From: Lactobacillus colini
GTDB taxonomy: Bacteria > Bacillota > Bacilli > Lactobacillales > Lactobacillaceae
NCBI RefSeq assembly: GCF_017874575.1
Contig: NZ_JAGGLU010000001.1
Coordinates: 186,001-250,000, forward strand
Direction: 5' to 3'
DNA: 64,000 nt
Positions 48,001 through 57,217 of the stretch are shown here, piece after piece. The position numbers were made by a program, and so were the translations under genes. Under the pieces are notes generated by a model. That model was not told the origin of the DNA. It searched no databases and saw only the letters and a list, made by a program, of their open reading frames with translations. Numbering within the stretch: position 1 is the first letter of the stretch; each line of letters opens with the position of its first letter.

Positions 48001-48657
48001 GAAATTAAAAGTGCGTTTAATGATCCGCTAGATGAAGAATTAAAAAATTCCCACTTGATTCCATCAACTAATCGTTACTTGCAACCAATTGATGATACGC
48101 CAATTTTTTTGAAAGAGAATTCATTTACCGGAGCAGAAATAGGTACCGCAACCCACTTATTACTGCAATATTATGACTATCGTGGTTCAAAAGATAAAAA
48201 TAATTTAAAAAATGAAATCAGAAAATTAATTACAATTCAAAAGTTAAATCCTGATATTGTAACTTATTTAAATCAAGATGCAATCAATTGGTTTGTTATG
48301 AGTGATTTTGCTAAACTATTTTGGAAGAATCCAGATAAGCTTCACCGTGAAAGTGAATTTTCTAGTTTAGTTGGTGTAAAGCAAATATTTGGGCAATTTT
48401 CCGATCCAGCAGATAAGATTCTGGTTCATGGTACTATTGATGGTTACTATGAGGATAATGATGGTATTATTTTATTTGATTATAAGACTGATTATGTTGA
48501 TAAGCGTCATCTTGATCAATCCATTGAGAAGATTAAGCAAAAATATACAGGTCAATTACGTCTTTATGAGATGGCACTTAATGAAATGAAAGATTTAAAA
48601 GTTAAATCAAAATATTTAGTTTTACTTGACGCAAAGAAACTTGTAAAACTAGACTAG
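45052..48657 (+). CDS. rexA: ATP-dependent helicase/nuclease subunit A (RexA/AddA)
   Basis: A 1201-aa UvrD-type 3'-5' helicase with a C-terminal nuclease domain. Q motif FTKQQQQAI, Walker A VSASAGSGKTAVLVERV (about 19-35), LIITFTKAAASEMKEKI, Walker B ILIDEYQDVNYLQ, VGDVKQSIYGFRQAQPDLF, MTIHGSKGLEFPIVFV and YVALTRARQKL. The nuclease core is ILVHGTIDGYYEDNDGIILFDYKTDY near the end. Works with RexB, whose 3' end it overlaps. Confidence 0.95.
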   Translation: MVEFTKQQQQAIDDRGKDILVSASAGSGKTAVLVERVIKKVLSGTPVSNLLIITFTKAAASEMKEKIKLRLNKQLDKDPNNNFLRTQLIEVDTANISTIDSFCLDVIRRFYYVIDLDPSFSVLTDETQAALMKEKALKDIQDEYLEKNDQNFLAFYDNFAGDREADEVHQLLLDLYDVTMTQPDYVNYLQNIANFYDLGKYLTESNLWNSYIKVLLLQKFKKINTKVLDLIGQAQKQSQNFSKVITQLTEFNDHLEYFIGLLKNDAPYNDLRNSFQKLIFKPARKTGKKSDDNYEEVTKINEYIKQFREATKEELIDLYGQYFVIDEKQQLDSLSKAYQIIQTASEVERKFIEKFNELKRQQNFIDYQDMEQFANKILTQDTSNSNLAKKYYQEKFDEILIDEYQDVNYLQESIIQSIKKKGQNTLFMVGDVKQSIYGFRQAQPDLFLQKYHDFKDNDNSRERIILADNFRSSQAVVDFVNKAFDAILTSDFGGINYKQEARLIHGAQFDRQNTLGIATELLFSRKKNQKDSTFSEDKIDDINQTKMIIERIKQLKNEEFKVWDDKENCLRPFRYSDIAILTRTHSDNLQVMQEFAKADIPLFVTDAQNYFQTFELVMIMNYLRIIDNPRQDIPLVAVLRSPIYGFTEPELAKIRVNSKNTDFFDAVVKYSTIDSELGKKCKKFLNQLEEFRQFATNHRISELIWSIYEITHLLEIFTGLPNGQQRRVNLQALYERASSYESAGFKGLYQFINFIERMRKNNKDLAQPLLSDQADNSVKLMTIHGSKGLEFPIVFVMDLNHRYQKRDLQGDYIISPKLGLGISIREEKYKIDTLVKSIIKYEKKQELLEEEARILYVALTRARQKLIMVASLQDREVETNFSSDLDIVDKLSAQSSWSFLKHQLNVSGHTKQKISEMNLELDKVNKVFYIEYLPEETNNADKINESSHSTEANNYIVDQVKKLYEFSYPFADATKTTAYQAVSEIKSAFNDPLDEELKNSHLIPSTNRYLQPIDDTPIFLKENSFTGAEIGTATHLLLQYYDYRGSKDKNNLKNEIRKLITIQKLNPDIVTYLNQDAINWFVMSDFAKLFWKNPDKLHRESEFSSLVGVKQIFGQFSDPADKILVHGTIDGYYEDNDGIILFDYKTDYVDKRHLDQSIEKIKQKYTGQLRLYEMALNEMKDLKVKSKYLVLLDAKKLVKLD

Positions 48658-48681
48658 TATTATATAAGGAGGTTGAATTCT

Positions 48682-51498
48682 GTGGAGAAAGCATTCTCTA
48701 ATGACGTTTTTGCAGTAGTAGATTTAGAAACTACTGGAACACAGCGTCAAAATGAAGATAGAATTATTCAATTCGGTTGTGCGATTATTAAACACAGAAG
48801 AGTAGTAAAAACCTATTCTTTTCTAATAAATCCTCAAAAAGAAATCCCCCAATCAGTAGAAAATTTAACCGGAATAACAAATGACGATGTTGCTCAAGCT
48901 CCGGTGTTTTCACATTTTGCCAAGGAAATTCGTGATATTTTAAAAGACGCAATTTTTGTTGCTCATAATGTGAATTTTGACTTGCCGTTTTTAAACTATG
49001 AACTTACTAGAGCTGGGTTAGAGCCATTAAGTGGCAAGGCATTAGATACTGTAGAATTATCTCAAATAGCTTTTCCTACTTATCCTTCTTATAAGTTACG
49101 TGATTTAACTAGTCGACTAAATATTAAGCATTTAAACCCTCATAGAGCAGATTCTGATGCCTTAGTAACTGCTAAGCTGCTTTTAAAAATCATTTCTAAG
49201 TTGGAAGAGCTCCCACAAGCTACTTTAAATACTCTGACAGCCTTATCTAAAGGATTGTTGCGTAATACTGACTATATTTTTTCAGAAATATCAAAGTCTG
49301 CCCGTCAAAAAAAGCGTCCATTATCTAGAGATTTAATCCAAATTAGAAATTTAATCATTAAAAAGACCAATATAATAATTGGTAATCCTACTGCTAAAGA
49401 AGCGGCGTTTCCAGAAAGCGATATTGACAAGAAAAAATTATTCAAAGGACATATTCGTTTTCGTCGAGGTCAAGTTAGCTTAATTAATAAAATACATGAA
49501 TTTCTTTCTTCTTCTAAAAAAGAATCTCTCGTAGTTGAAGCCCCTAATGGCAGTGGCAAAACATTTAGCTTTTTGATGTCGTATGCGTATGAACTTTATT
49601 CAGGTAGAAAATTAGTTATCGCAACGCCTACTAAGGTGTTGCAAGAGCAGATGCTTAGTCAAGAAATTCCGCAATTAATAGAAGTTACGGGGCTAGATCT
49701 AATTGCACAAGAAGTTAAGTCTAGTAGTCATTATATTGATTTAGATGGTTTTTATAATTCGCTTTATCAAAGTAATCAAGGTATCCAAACACTAATTTTA
49801 CAAATGAAGATTTTAGTTTGGCTAACTGAAACAACTACTGGAGATTTAGATGAATTACAATTAACTAACTATCAAGATCCTTTATTTACTATGATTCGCC
49901 ATCCTGGTGATGCAAGAGTGGGAACATTGTTTTCAGAATATGACTTTTGGAATTTGGCAAGAGAGCGCCAAGAAGAAGCGGATATTTTGATTACTAACCA
50001 TGCATATTTAGCTAATCATTATATGGATTCAATTTGGGGACAAAATCCTTTTTTGGTTGTTGATGAAGCTCATCGCTTTGTTGATAATGTTACTACATCT
50101 CGTAGTAATTCTATTCAATTCGAATCATTTTGGGGTATGTGCAGTCATCTAAAGAACTTGCTCTTCTTCTCAAATTATGGTGTAAAAGTTAGATTTGGTG
50201 ATGATCAGCGTTTAAGCTCAATTTTGGATAAGTTAGACAGCCAAATTCTAGATTTAATTCATGCAATTAACGAGATTCAGAGACAATTATTTTCAAGGTT
50301 AGACTTTGCTACTAGTAGTGAACAAAAGACCAAGATTAAATATGAATACGGTTTTCAGGGAGAAGATTTATTCCCTAGCTCCGAAAAGATGATTTATCTC
50401 TTAAATCAATTACAAAATAAAATCGAAATAGTTCGTAGGAATGTAAACCAAATTTTATTTTTACTTTATCATGAGCAAGGCCAGCTTATGACAAGTGATG
50501 ATGCGCTAATTAAAGAGTTGCAAGATGGAATAGATCAGTTAGATTTTTATTCAGAGCAAAATTATTTATTAATGGATCAATTGAATAGTTCCACTAAGTT
50601 TTTGCAAATGGGATTTATTCTTCAAATTACTAATATCGAAGATCCATTATCGACTAACCTTAGTTGGCTAATGATTAATCCCAGCGATGAGTTAATGCAA
50701 TTGTATGAGTACTTTTCTAAGAAGTTATTTATTTCTGCTACTTTGATGGAACAAGATGATTTTTCATATATTTTAAAGGTATTATGCCTAGATCCTACAA
50801 CTACAATCACCTACAAAGGAAAGGCATCATATCAAGTTGAAAAGCATCTGCAAGTTTTAGCACTGGAAGATAGTAATGTGCCAACTAATCCTAATGAAGA
50901 TGATTTTTCTGAGTTTATAATTCAATTTTTGAAAACTAGTCTTGGTGGATTGTCGCATATCCTTGTCTTGTTTACTAATTTAGAAACTATCAAAACAGTC
51001 TTTACCCAAATATCTACTAGTAATGAGTTGAAAGATTATGAGATTTTGGCGCAAGGCTTAACGGGTACCAATGAACGAATTGCTAAGAGATTTAGTATCG
51101 CGAAGAAGACTATCTTATTAGGCGCTAATAGTTTTTGGGAAGGAATTGATTTTAAAAATAGCGGAGTAGATTTGGCAATAGTTACTAAATTGCCATTCGA
51201 ATCGCCTGACCAACCAGAAGTGAAGTTGCGTGACGAACGCTTGAAAAAGCAAGTAGGCAGCCATGTATTCGAACTTGACACGTTACCACGTGCAATTATT
51301 AGGTTTAGGCAGGGATGTGGTCGCTTAATTAGGAATGAACGCGATCATGGTATTTTTGTTATTTTAGATCAAAGAGTTTGGCATAAAGATTATGGTCAAA
51401 AATTTTTAAACAGTTTACCAGTAAGTGCTAAAAAGGTTAATTTAGAAAATTTAAAGGCTTTATTGAAGGATAACATCATAAATGAATCAAAGAGTTAA
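48682..51498 (+). CDS. dinG: DnaQ exonuclease-DinG helicase fusion
   Basis: A 938-aa two-domain protein. The N-terminal DEDDh 3'-5' exonuclease (about 8-170) has VVDLETTG (D14, E16), VAHNVNFDLPFL and HRADSDALVT. The XPD/DinG superfamily-2 helicase follows, with EAPNGSGKTFSFL (Walker A, about 290), LVVDEAHRFVD and IRFRQGCGRLIRNERDHG. No four-cysteine Fe-S set is seen between Walker A and DEAH. I start at GTG 48682, with AAGGAGG ending at 48672; an upstream TTG at 48673 touches that RBS. It overlaps tseB by 17 nt. Confidence 0.93.
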   Translation: MEKAFSNDVFAVVDLETTGTQRQNEDRIIQFGCAIIKHRRVVKTYSFLINPQKEIPQSVENLTGITNDDVAQAPVFSHFAKEIRDILKDAIFVAHNVNFDLPFLNYELTRAGLEPLSGKALDTVELSQIAFPTYPSYKLRDLTSRLNIKHLNPHRADSDALVTAKLLLKIISKLEELPQATLNTLTALSKGLLRNTDYIFSEISKSARQKKRPLSRDLIQIRNLIIKKTNIIIGNPTAKEAAFPESDIDKKKLFKGHIRFRRGQVSLINKIHEFLSSSKKESLVVEAPNGSGKTFSFLMSYAYELYSGRKLVIATPTKVLQEQMLSQEIPQLIEVTGLDLIAQEVKSSSHYIDLDGFYNSLYQSNQGIQTLILQMKILVWLTETTTGDLDELQLTNYQDPLFTMIRHPGDARVGTLFSEYDFWNLARERQEEADILITNHAYLANHYMDSIWGQNPFLVVDEAHRFVDNVTTSRSNSIQFESFWGMCSHLKNLLFFSNYGVKVRFGDDQRLSSILDKLDSQILDLIHAINEIQRQLFSRLDFATSSEQKTKIKYEYGFQGEDLFPSSEKMIYLLNQLQNKIEIVRRNVNQILFLLYHEQGQLMTSDDALIKELQDGIDQLDFYSEQNYLLMDQLNSSTKFLQMGFILQITNIEDPLSTNLSWLMINPSDELMQLYEYFSKKLFISATLMEQDDFSYILKVLCLDPTTTITYKGKASYQVEKHLQVLALEDSNVPTNPNEDDFSEFIIQFLKTSLGGLSHILVLFTNLETIKTVFTQISTSNELKDYEILAQGLTGTNERIAKRFSIAKKTILLGANSFWEGIDFKNSGVDLAIVTKLPFESPDQPEVKLRDERLKKQVGSHVFELDTLPRAIIRFRQGCGRLIRNERDHGIFVILDQRVWHKDYGQKFLNSLPVSAKKVNLENLKALLKDNIINESKS

Positions 51499-51976
51499 AC
51501 AAGGGTTAAGAACTATTGCTAGTGCAATTGGGATATTAGCAGCCATTTATTTGATTTGCATTATTATATTTATCTTTGCTACAAATTCTCAGCGCCAAGA
51601 TCAAAAAGCAGTTGCAGCTGTAGCAATTGATAAAACTCCTATTATTAAAATTAACAAAACCTACCACTTGAGTAGAAGTGTTAAAAGTGATAGCGTTGTA
51701 GGTACTGATAGGAAGGGACATAAATATTATTTTATTTATTTATCTCATTCTAAAAAGTCCTATCTCTATTCTTCTAATAGTGGGCTAAGCGAAGCTAGGA
51801 TAAGATCAATCTTTCTTTCTAAGCATCCTGGTCATTCAAATCTAAAGATTGAATTAGGATGGTACAAGGCACGTCCTGTTTGGGAAATATCTTATAAGAA
51901 GAATAATGGCAACTATGGTTATGCATTGTATAATTTTAAAGACGGTAAAGAAATCTATTTTATTGACAATATTTAA
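51482..51976 (+). CDS. tseB: TseB/YpmB-like membrane-anchored protein (DUF5590)
   Basis: A 164-aa protein with a single N-terminal helix (about 13-34, IGILAAIYLICIIIFIF) and an extracytoplasmic part with a PepSY-like pattern ending KARPVWEISYKKNNGNYGYALYNFKDGKEIYF. This matches YpmB/TseB, which sits between dinG and the downstream aminotransferase/asnS genes in B. subtilis and modulates PBP2A in cell elongation. Function here is by family and neighbourhood. Confidence 0.8.
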   Translation: MNQRVKQGLRTIASAIGILAAIYLICIIIFIFATNSQRQDQKAVAAVAIDKTPIIKINKTYHLSRSVKSDSVVGTDRKGHKYYFIYLSHSKKSYLYSSNSGLSEARIRSIFLSKHPGHSNLKIELGWYKARPVWEISYKKNNGNYGYALYNFKDGKEIYFIDNI

Positions 51977-52060
51977 TTTTAAATAATTTTCAATTTTTTT
52001 ATCGCAAAGTATAATTTTCTAGTATAATTTAATTAGTTTATTCATAAAGGTTGGTAAGTA

Positions 52061-53359
52061 ATGACAGAATTAATTTCGATTAAAGATGCCCCAAAGTATG
52101 TTGACCAAGAAGTCAGGATGCATGTGTGGCTTACAGACAAACGTTCAAGCGGTAAGATTATGTTTTTACAATTACGTGATGGTACCGCATTTTTCCAAGG
52201 CATTGTATTAAAGAAGAATGTATCAGAAGAAGTATTTAATGCTGCTAAGAGCTTGCACCAAGAAGCAAGTATGTACATTACTGGTACTATTCATGAAGAC
52301 GAGAGATCTCATTTTGGTTACGAAATTCAAATTTCAGATTTAGAGATTGTAACCAATAATGAAGGTTACCCAATTGGTAACAAGGAGCATGGAATTGAAT
52401 TCTTGCTAGATCATCGTCATTTATGGTTAAGATCTAAGCGTCCATTTGCAATTATGCAAATTAGAAACCAAGCATTTAAGGCAATTGTTGATTTCTTTGA
52501 ACAAGAAGGCTTTATTAAGTTTGATGCACCAATCTTAATGCAATCTGCTCCAGAAGGTACTACCGAATTATTCCATATTGATTACTTTGATCATGATGCT
52601 TATCTTTCACAATCAGGTCAACTATATGGTGAAGTTGGTGCAGAAGCATTTGGCAAGATATTTACTTTCGGTCCAACATTTAGAGCAGAAGAATCTAAGA
52701 CACGTCGTCACTTAACTGAATTCTGGATGATGGAACCTGAAATGGCTTGGATGCACCAAGATGAATCTCTTGATATTCAAGAAAGACTTTTGGCATTCGT
52801 TACTAAGAGAATTATTGACAATTGTGAATATGAATTGGGTATCTTAGGTAGAGATATTGATAAATTAAGACCTACTGCAGAAGGTAACTTCCCACGTATT
52901 AGTTACGATGAAGCTGTTAAGATGTTGCAAGATGCTGGGCGTGACTTCAAGTGGGGTGACGACTTCGGTGCTCCTGATGAGGCTTATATCTCAGAACAAT
53001 ACGATCGTCCTGTATTTATCATGAATTATCCTACTAGCATCAAGCCATTCTACATGAAGAAGAATCCTGATAATCCTAAGGAATACTTGTGTGCTGATGT
53101 ATTAGCACCAGAAGGATACGGCGAGATTATCGGTGGTAGTGAGCGTGAAAGTGATTATGACACTTTAAAGGCGCAGATTGATGAAGCCGGTTTAAACGAA
53201 AAAGACTATGAATGGTATCTTGACTTACGTAAATATGGTTCCGTTCCTCACTCAGGTTTTGGTATTGGCTTTGAAAGATTTCTTGGCTGGGTATGTAAGT
53301 TAGATCATATTCGTGAAGCAATTCCATTCCCAAGATTGATTAATCGTCTTGAACCTTAA
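52061..53359 (+). CDS. asnS: Asparaginyl-tRNA synthetase
   Basis: A 432-aa class IIb synthetase. OB fold: [27 protein letters not shown]. Motif 2: [28 protein letters not shown] (about 204-231). Motif 3: [19 protein letters not shown] near residue 400. The AsnRS-type [24 protein letters not shown] block is present. A TATAAT at 52023-52028 lies 33 nt before ATG 52061. No T-box is present before this gene. Confidence 0.96.
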   Translation: MTELISIKDAPKYVDQEVRMHVWLTDKRSSGKIMFLQLRDGTAFFQGIVLKKNVSEEVFNAAKSLHQEASMYITGTIHEDERSHFGYEIQISDLEIVTNNEGYPIGNKEHGIEFLLDHRHLWLRSKRPFAIMQIRNQAFKAIVDFFEQEGFIKFDAPILMQSAPEGTTELFHIDYFDHDAYLSQSGQLYGEVGAEAFGKIFTFGPTFRAEESKTRRHLTEFWMMEPEMAWMHQDESLDIQERLLAFVTKRIIDNCEYELGILGRDIDKLRPTAEGNFPRISYDEAVKMLQDAGRDFKWGDDFGAPDEAYISEQYDRPVFIMNYPTSIKPFYMKKNPDNPKEYLCADVLAPEGYGEIIGGSERESDYDTLKAQIDEAGLNEKDYEWYLDLRKYGSVPHSGFGIGFERFLGWVCKLDHIREAIPFPRLINRLEP

Positions 53360-53380
53360 TATATAAGAACTAGATTACAG

Positions 53381-53411
53381 AAGTTGAGCCAGAAGTGGTT
53401 CAACTTTTTTT
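53381..53411 (+). terminator. Terminator of asnS
   Basis: A 10-bp stem AAGTTGAGCC (53381-53390) / GGTTCAACTT (53397-53406) with a 6-nt loop, then a T-run. The dnaD RBS follows immediately. Confidence 0.9.
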
Positions 53412-53424
53412 GAAGGGGAAAATA

Positions 53425-54063
53425 ATGGCTACATATAATGATTATCGAGGTGCCGGTTTTACTGTAGTTTCTAATAATTTATTAAAATATTATCCGCAGC
53501 TTCAGTTAACCGAAACAGAATTAGTGTTAATCTTAGAATTAGAAGCCTGGGCACAAAAAAATAATACCTTTCCCAGCAATGATGACTTAGCTAAGAATAT
53601 GACCTTATCTCCAATTGAAATCTCTCAATTTATTCAACAATTAATTGATAAAGATGTTCTTATCTTGCAGCAAGGTCATGATCAAGAAGGGCGGATTAAT
53701 AATTATTATGATTTAAATCCCCTATATGAAAAGATCGATAAATTAGTGGCTAAGCAAAATGTAACTTCTAATTATAAAGGCTCTACTGACTATAAGAATG
53801 AGCCTGTTCAAGACCCTATTCAAATTATAATACGTCAATTTGAAATTGAATTTGGGCGTCTGTTGAGCCCAATTGAGCGTCAAGAAATTGCCGCTTGGAT
53901 CAATATCGATCATTATCAGGCTGAAGTAATTAAGATTGCGTTGAGAGAAGCTGTATTAGCTCAGGTATATAATTTGAAGTATGTAGATCGTATCCTGTTA
54001 AATTGGCAACGGCATAATCTAACTACTCCAGATCAGGTCAAGAACTTTTTGCAGCGAAGTTAG
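53425..54063 (+). CDS. dnaD: DNA replication protein DnaD
   Basis: A 212-aa primosome component for helicase loading. The N-terminal winged helix (DnaD_N) includes ETELVLILELEAWAQKNNTFPSNDDLAKNMTLSPIEISQFIQQL. The C-terminal DnaD domain (about 130-210) has FEIEFGRLLSPIERQEIAAWI and ends VDRILLNWQRHNLTTPDQVKNFL. ATG 53425 follows GAAGGGGAA; the frame is open upstream through the asnS terminator but lacks an RBS. It is followed after 19 nt by nth, the usual dnaD-nth pair. Confidence 0.93.
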   Translation: MATYNDYRGAGFTVVSNNLLKYYPQLQLTETELVLILELEAWAQKNNTFPSNDDLAKNMTLSPIEISQFIQQLIDKDVLILQQGHDQEGRINNYYDLNPLYEKIDKLVAKQNVTSNYKGSTDYKNEPVQDPIQIIIRQFEIEFGRLLSPIERQEIAAWINIDHYQAEVIKIALREAVLAQVYNLKYVDRILLNWQRHNLTTPDQVKNFLQRS

Positions 54064-54082
54064 TGAAAGGGGCTGTTTAATA

Positions 54083-54715
54083 ATGGCTAATGACAATGAA
54101 AAATTATTATCAGATGATCAAGCTAGAGAAGTTTTAAAGCGTATTGCTAGTATGTATCCAGATGCTAAGGGTGAATTAAAATGGGATACGGTATTCCATT
54201 TGTTGTGTGCTGTATTAATGAGTGCGCAAACAACTGATAAAATGGTAAATTCAGTGACACCCAAGTTTTATGTAGATTATCCTGATAGCTTTGCCTTAGC
54301 AGCTGCTGATATTACTGATATAGAAGATCATATCAAGACTATCGGGCTATATCGAACTAAGGCTAAACATTTAAAAGAAACAGCTCAGATAATTAGTAGT
54401 ACTTATAATGGTGAAGTTCCCAAAGATAAAAAGAAATTAGTAAAGCTACCAGGAGTTGGGGAAAAGACAGCCAATGTAGTATTAGCTGAGGCCTTTGGTA
54501 TACCAGCGATTGCTGTTGATACCCATGTTTCTAGAATTTCTAAAAGATTTAAAATAGTTGGTGAAAAGGCAACACCCCATCAAATAGAAAAAAGATTAGA
54601 ACAATTATTACCCGAGCAAGAATGGATTCACACTCATCATGCAATGATTTTGTTTGGGCGGTATACTATGCCTGCAAGAGCTAAAAACAAAGACCCATAT
54701 TCTTTTCTAAAGTAA
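54083..54715 (+). CDS. nth: Endonuclease III, without the Fe-S cluster motif
   Basis: A 210-aa base-excision glycosylase/AP lyase acting on oxidised pyrimidines. The HhH motif LPGVGEKTANVVL contains catalytic K128 and the catalytic Asp is D146 in VDTHVSRISKRF. The C-terminus ends FGRYTMPARAKNKDPYSFLK. The C-x6-C-x2-C-x5-C motif that binds [4Fe-4S] in E. coli Nth is missing, and C42 is the only cysteine in the protein. Otherwise full length, so probably an active, iron-free variant. Confidence 0.92.
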   Translation: MANDNEKLLSDDQAREVLKRIASMYPDAKGELKWDTVFHLLCAVLMSAQTTDKMVNSVTPKFYVDYPDSFALAAADITDIEDHIKTIGLYRTKAKHLKETAQIISSTYNGEVPKDKKKLVKLPGVGEKTANVVLAEAFGIPAIAVDTHVSRISKRFKIVGEKATPHQIEKRLEQLLPEQEWIHTHHAMILFGRYTMPARAKNKDPYSFLK

Positions 54716-54720
54716 CCAAA

Positions 54721-54765
54721 AAGGACCCTCTTAGAAGTCAAAAGCTTCCGGAGGGTCTTTTTTTT
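54721..54765. terminator. Bidirectional terminator of nth and pbp1A
   Basis: GACCCTC (54724-54730) pairs with GAGGGTC (54751-54757), plus an inner GAAG/CTTC. An eight-base T-run follows on the plus strand. It lies between convergent nth and pbp1A. Confidence 0.85.
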
Positions 54766-54767
54766 AG

Positions 54768-57149
54768 TTAGTTATTATTTGTATTGTTGCTATTAGCTTG
54801 GTTATTAGCAGAAGATTGGTGACTTTGCTGATTAGGTGTGTTTTCTTGAGATTGCTGCTGGCTTGATTTATCTTGCTGAGAAGTTTCAGAACGGGACGAG
54901 CTTTTACTTTCTTTTTCTTCGTTAGCATTATCTTGCTTATCTTGTGAACTAGATTTAGAAGACTTAGCATCATCGTTGTCGTTACCATCAGCACTAGTAT
55001 CATCATCGTTTTGAGTGGTTACTTCATTTTCTTCATCTTCATCACTTCTGCCCGTAGTTACGGCTACATCTGGATCAGAAGGAGCATGTCCTTTAACAAA
55101 TAATTGCCAAGTAGAATTGCTACTTGAACTTGCAACTTCATCTTCTGTACCATTTACAATTCTTCGTTTAACTACGGATGAAGGCTGCTGCCAGTCTTCA
55201 TTTTTTTGATCTTGCATTAGGTAAGACATCATCTTTTTATATAAAATTTGTGCAGAAGTTTCACCGACACCTGATGGCGTTCCATCCTTTAAATTGTCAT
55301 AACCGGTCCATATTCCTATTGAGTATAGTTTAGTATAGCCTACGAACCATGCGTCTTTAGGAGAATTAGCATATTGTGGATATTTTACTAAATCTTCATC
55401 AGAATATTTAACCGTACCAGTCTTACCAGCCTCATATAGACCATCAACTTTAGCACTTTTACCGGTTCCATTAGTGAAGACACCCTTGAGCATATCAGTT
55501 ATCATATAAGCCGTTGATTCCTTCATTACGCGGGTACCAGCACTATCATATTTTCTAGTGATACCATCTGGGGTTTGAATTTTTGAAACGAATTGTGGTT
55601 TTTGATAGATACCATTATTAGCAAAAGCCCCGAAAGCACCAGCCATTTGTAATGATGAAGCGTTAGCACCGATTGCTACAGACAAGCCAGAATCAGATGG
55701 TACATTAACTCCCATCTTCCGCGCAAACAGCGATGCCTTGCTTACACCAACTTTTGCCAATGTGCGAACAGCAGGGACATTTCTAGATTCTACCAAGGCA
55801 TCTCTCATACTCATTTTACCCTTATAGCTATTATCCCAGTCATATAACTGAATATTAGTTCCTGGATAGATATATTTGGTATCACTTACCTGATAAGAAG
55901 TAGGCCAATTAAGGTATTCAATCGCCGGACCATAATCTAGCACTGGCTTAATAGTTGATCCTGTTGATCTGCCAGTTTGTACAGCTCGATTAAGTCCTAG
56001 TTGAACAGAAGGAAGATTTCTACCACCGATAATGGCAATAACATGGCCGTTTGTAGGATTAACTACCGTTGCGCCGACCTGCATTTGAGCGTTGGTAAAT
56101 GGAACTTCGCCGTCATTTACCAATTGGTAGAGCTTATTTTGAGCTTCTTGATTAATGTTAACAGTAATTTTTAGATTATCATTGTACGGGTTGAATCCTT
56201 TACTTTTAACTTCAGAAACTACTTCCTTAATATAAGGATCATCGATTTTTCTTAAGGTAGAATCAATGTTTGACTTCTTCGGTTGTAAGCCCTTAGTGAT
56301 CGGCTCATTGATGGCTTGTTTATATTGTGACTTAGTAATTTTATTATTTCTATACATTGCTCTTAAAACAATGTTTCTACGATATTTTGCCTTTGCGGGG
56401 TAAACGTATGGGTCATATGTTACTGGTGCGTTAGGCATACCAGCAAGTAGAGCGAGCTGGGCTAGATCAAGATTTTTTAAACTCTTGCCGTAGTAAAAAT
56501 TAGCAGCCGTACCCATACCGTAGATACCATAGTTCATATAGACCTTATTAATATAGAATTCTAAAATTTGATCCTTGCTAAATTCGCGTTCAACCTTCAT
56601 TGAGAGCCAGGCTTCTTGTGCCTTTCGCTTCAAGGTTCTTTGGGATGCTGCTGTTGAAAAGACTGACAGCTTAACTAGTTGCTGGGTGATAGTTGATCCA
56701 CCTGCTGCAACGCCCTTATTCTTTGCATTAAGTAAGACCGAGGTCATAATTCTGATCGGATCCAGTCCTAGACCCTCTTGATAAAAGCGACGGTCTTCTA
56801 CTGAAACGACCGCGTTTTTTAATTTTTTAGGAATTGATTTATCCTTAACATAGGTCCGCTTTTCTGATCCTAAAGATAATAAAAACTTACCATCAGTAGT
56901 ATATAAGCTGCTAGTGCCGCCACTTTGAAGCTGCGTTTCTGAAATACTTGGTGCGTCTTTAGCATAGTAGGCGAAAAGACCAACACCAGAAACAATGACT
57001 AATAATACTACAAGTAGGATCCACTTAATTATCTGCTTCCAAATTTTCCTTTGGGGCTTCTTGCGTGAGTGTAAGCTTGCCATACGGGAAGTTTCGGAAT
57101 TATTTAGAGAATCTTTATTTGAAAAATCTTGTACATTTTTATTTGCCAT
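54768..57149 (-). CDS. pbp1A: Class A penicillin-binding protein PBP1A
   Basis: A 793-aa bifunctional peptidoglycan synthase. Single membrane helix at about 37-61 after a polar cytosolic tail. GT51 glycosyltransferase: VEDRRFYQEGLGLDP (Glu118) and GGSTITQQLVKLS. Transpeptidase: S398-T-I-K401, S455-R-N457, K576-T-G578. The last 100 or so residues are a low-complexity extracellular tail, first acidic (DEDEEN) then Ser/Gln/Asn-rich and ending in Asn repeats. It lies 68 nt downstream of recU, the conserved recU-ponA pair. Confidence 0.95.
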   Translation of the reverse strand: MANKNVQDFSNKDSLNNSETSRMASLHSRKKPQRKIWKQIIKWILLVVLLVIVSGVGLFAYYAKDAPSISETQLQSGGTSSLYTTDGKFLLSLGSEKRTYVKDKSIPKKLKNAVVSVEDRRFYQEGLGLDPIRIMTSVLLNAKNKGVAAGGSTITQQLVKLSVFSTAASQRTLKRKAQEAWLSMKVEREFSKDQILEFYINKVYMNYGIYGMGTAANFYYGKSLKNLDLAQLALLAGMPNAPVTYDPYVYPAKAKYRRNIVLRAMYRNNKITKSQYKQAINEPITKGLQPKKSNIDSTLRKIDDPYIKEVVSEVKSKGFNPYNDNLKITVNINQEAQNKLYQLVNDGEVPFTNAQMQVGATVVNPTNGHVIAIIGGRNLPSVQLGLNRAVQTGRSTGSTIKPVLDYGPAIEYLNWPTSYQVSDTKYIYPGTNIQLYDWDNSYKGKMSMRDALVESRNVPAVRTLAKVGVSKASLFARKMGVNVPSDSGLSVAIGANASSLQMAGAFGAFANNGIYQKPQFVSKIQTPDGITRKYDSAGTRVMKESTAYMITDMLKGVFTNGTGKSAKVDGLYEAGKTGTVKYSDEDLVKYPQYANSPKDAWFVGYTKLYSIGIWTGYDNLKDGTPSGVGETSAQILYKKMMSYLMQDQKNEDWQQPSSVVKRRIVNGTEDEVASSSSNSTWQLFVKGHAPSDPDVAVTTGRSDEDEENEVTTQNDDDTSADGNDNDDAKSSKSSSQDKQDNANEEKESKSSSRSETSQQDKSSQQQSQENTPNQQSHQSSANNQANSNNTNNN

Positions 57150-57217
57150 AATATCTAATTCCTATCTAATGTTAAAAATATCACATCAATTAATCTTTAT
57201 GGTGATTATGGTGATGA

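Noticed and set aside
54764..55006. Frames antisense to or overlapping the PBP1A tail
   Set aside because: Low-complexity Ser/Asn codons create long open frames on other frames by chance; no RBS or domain.
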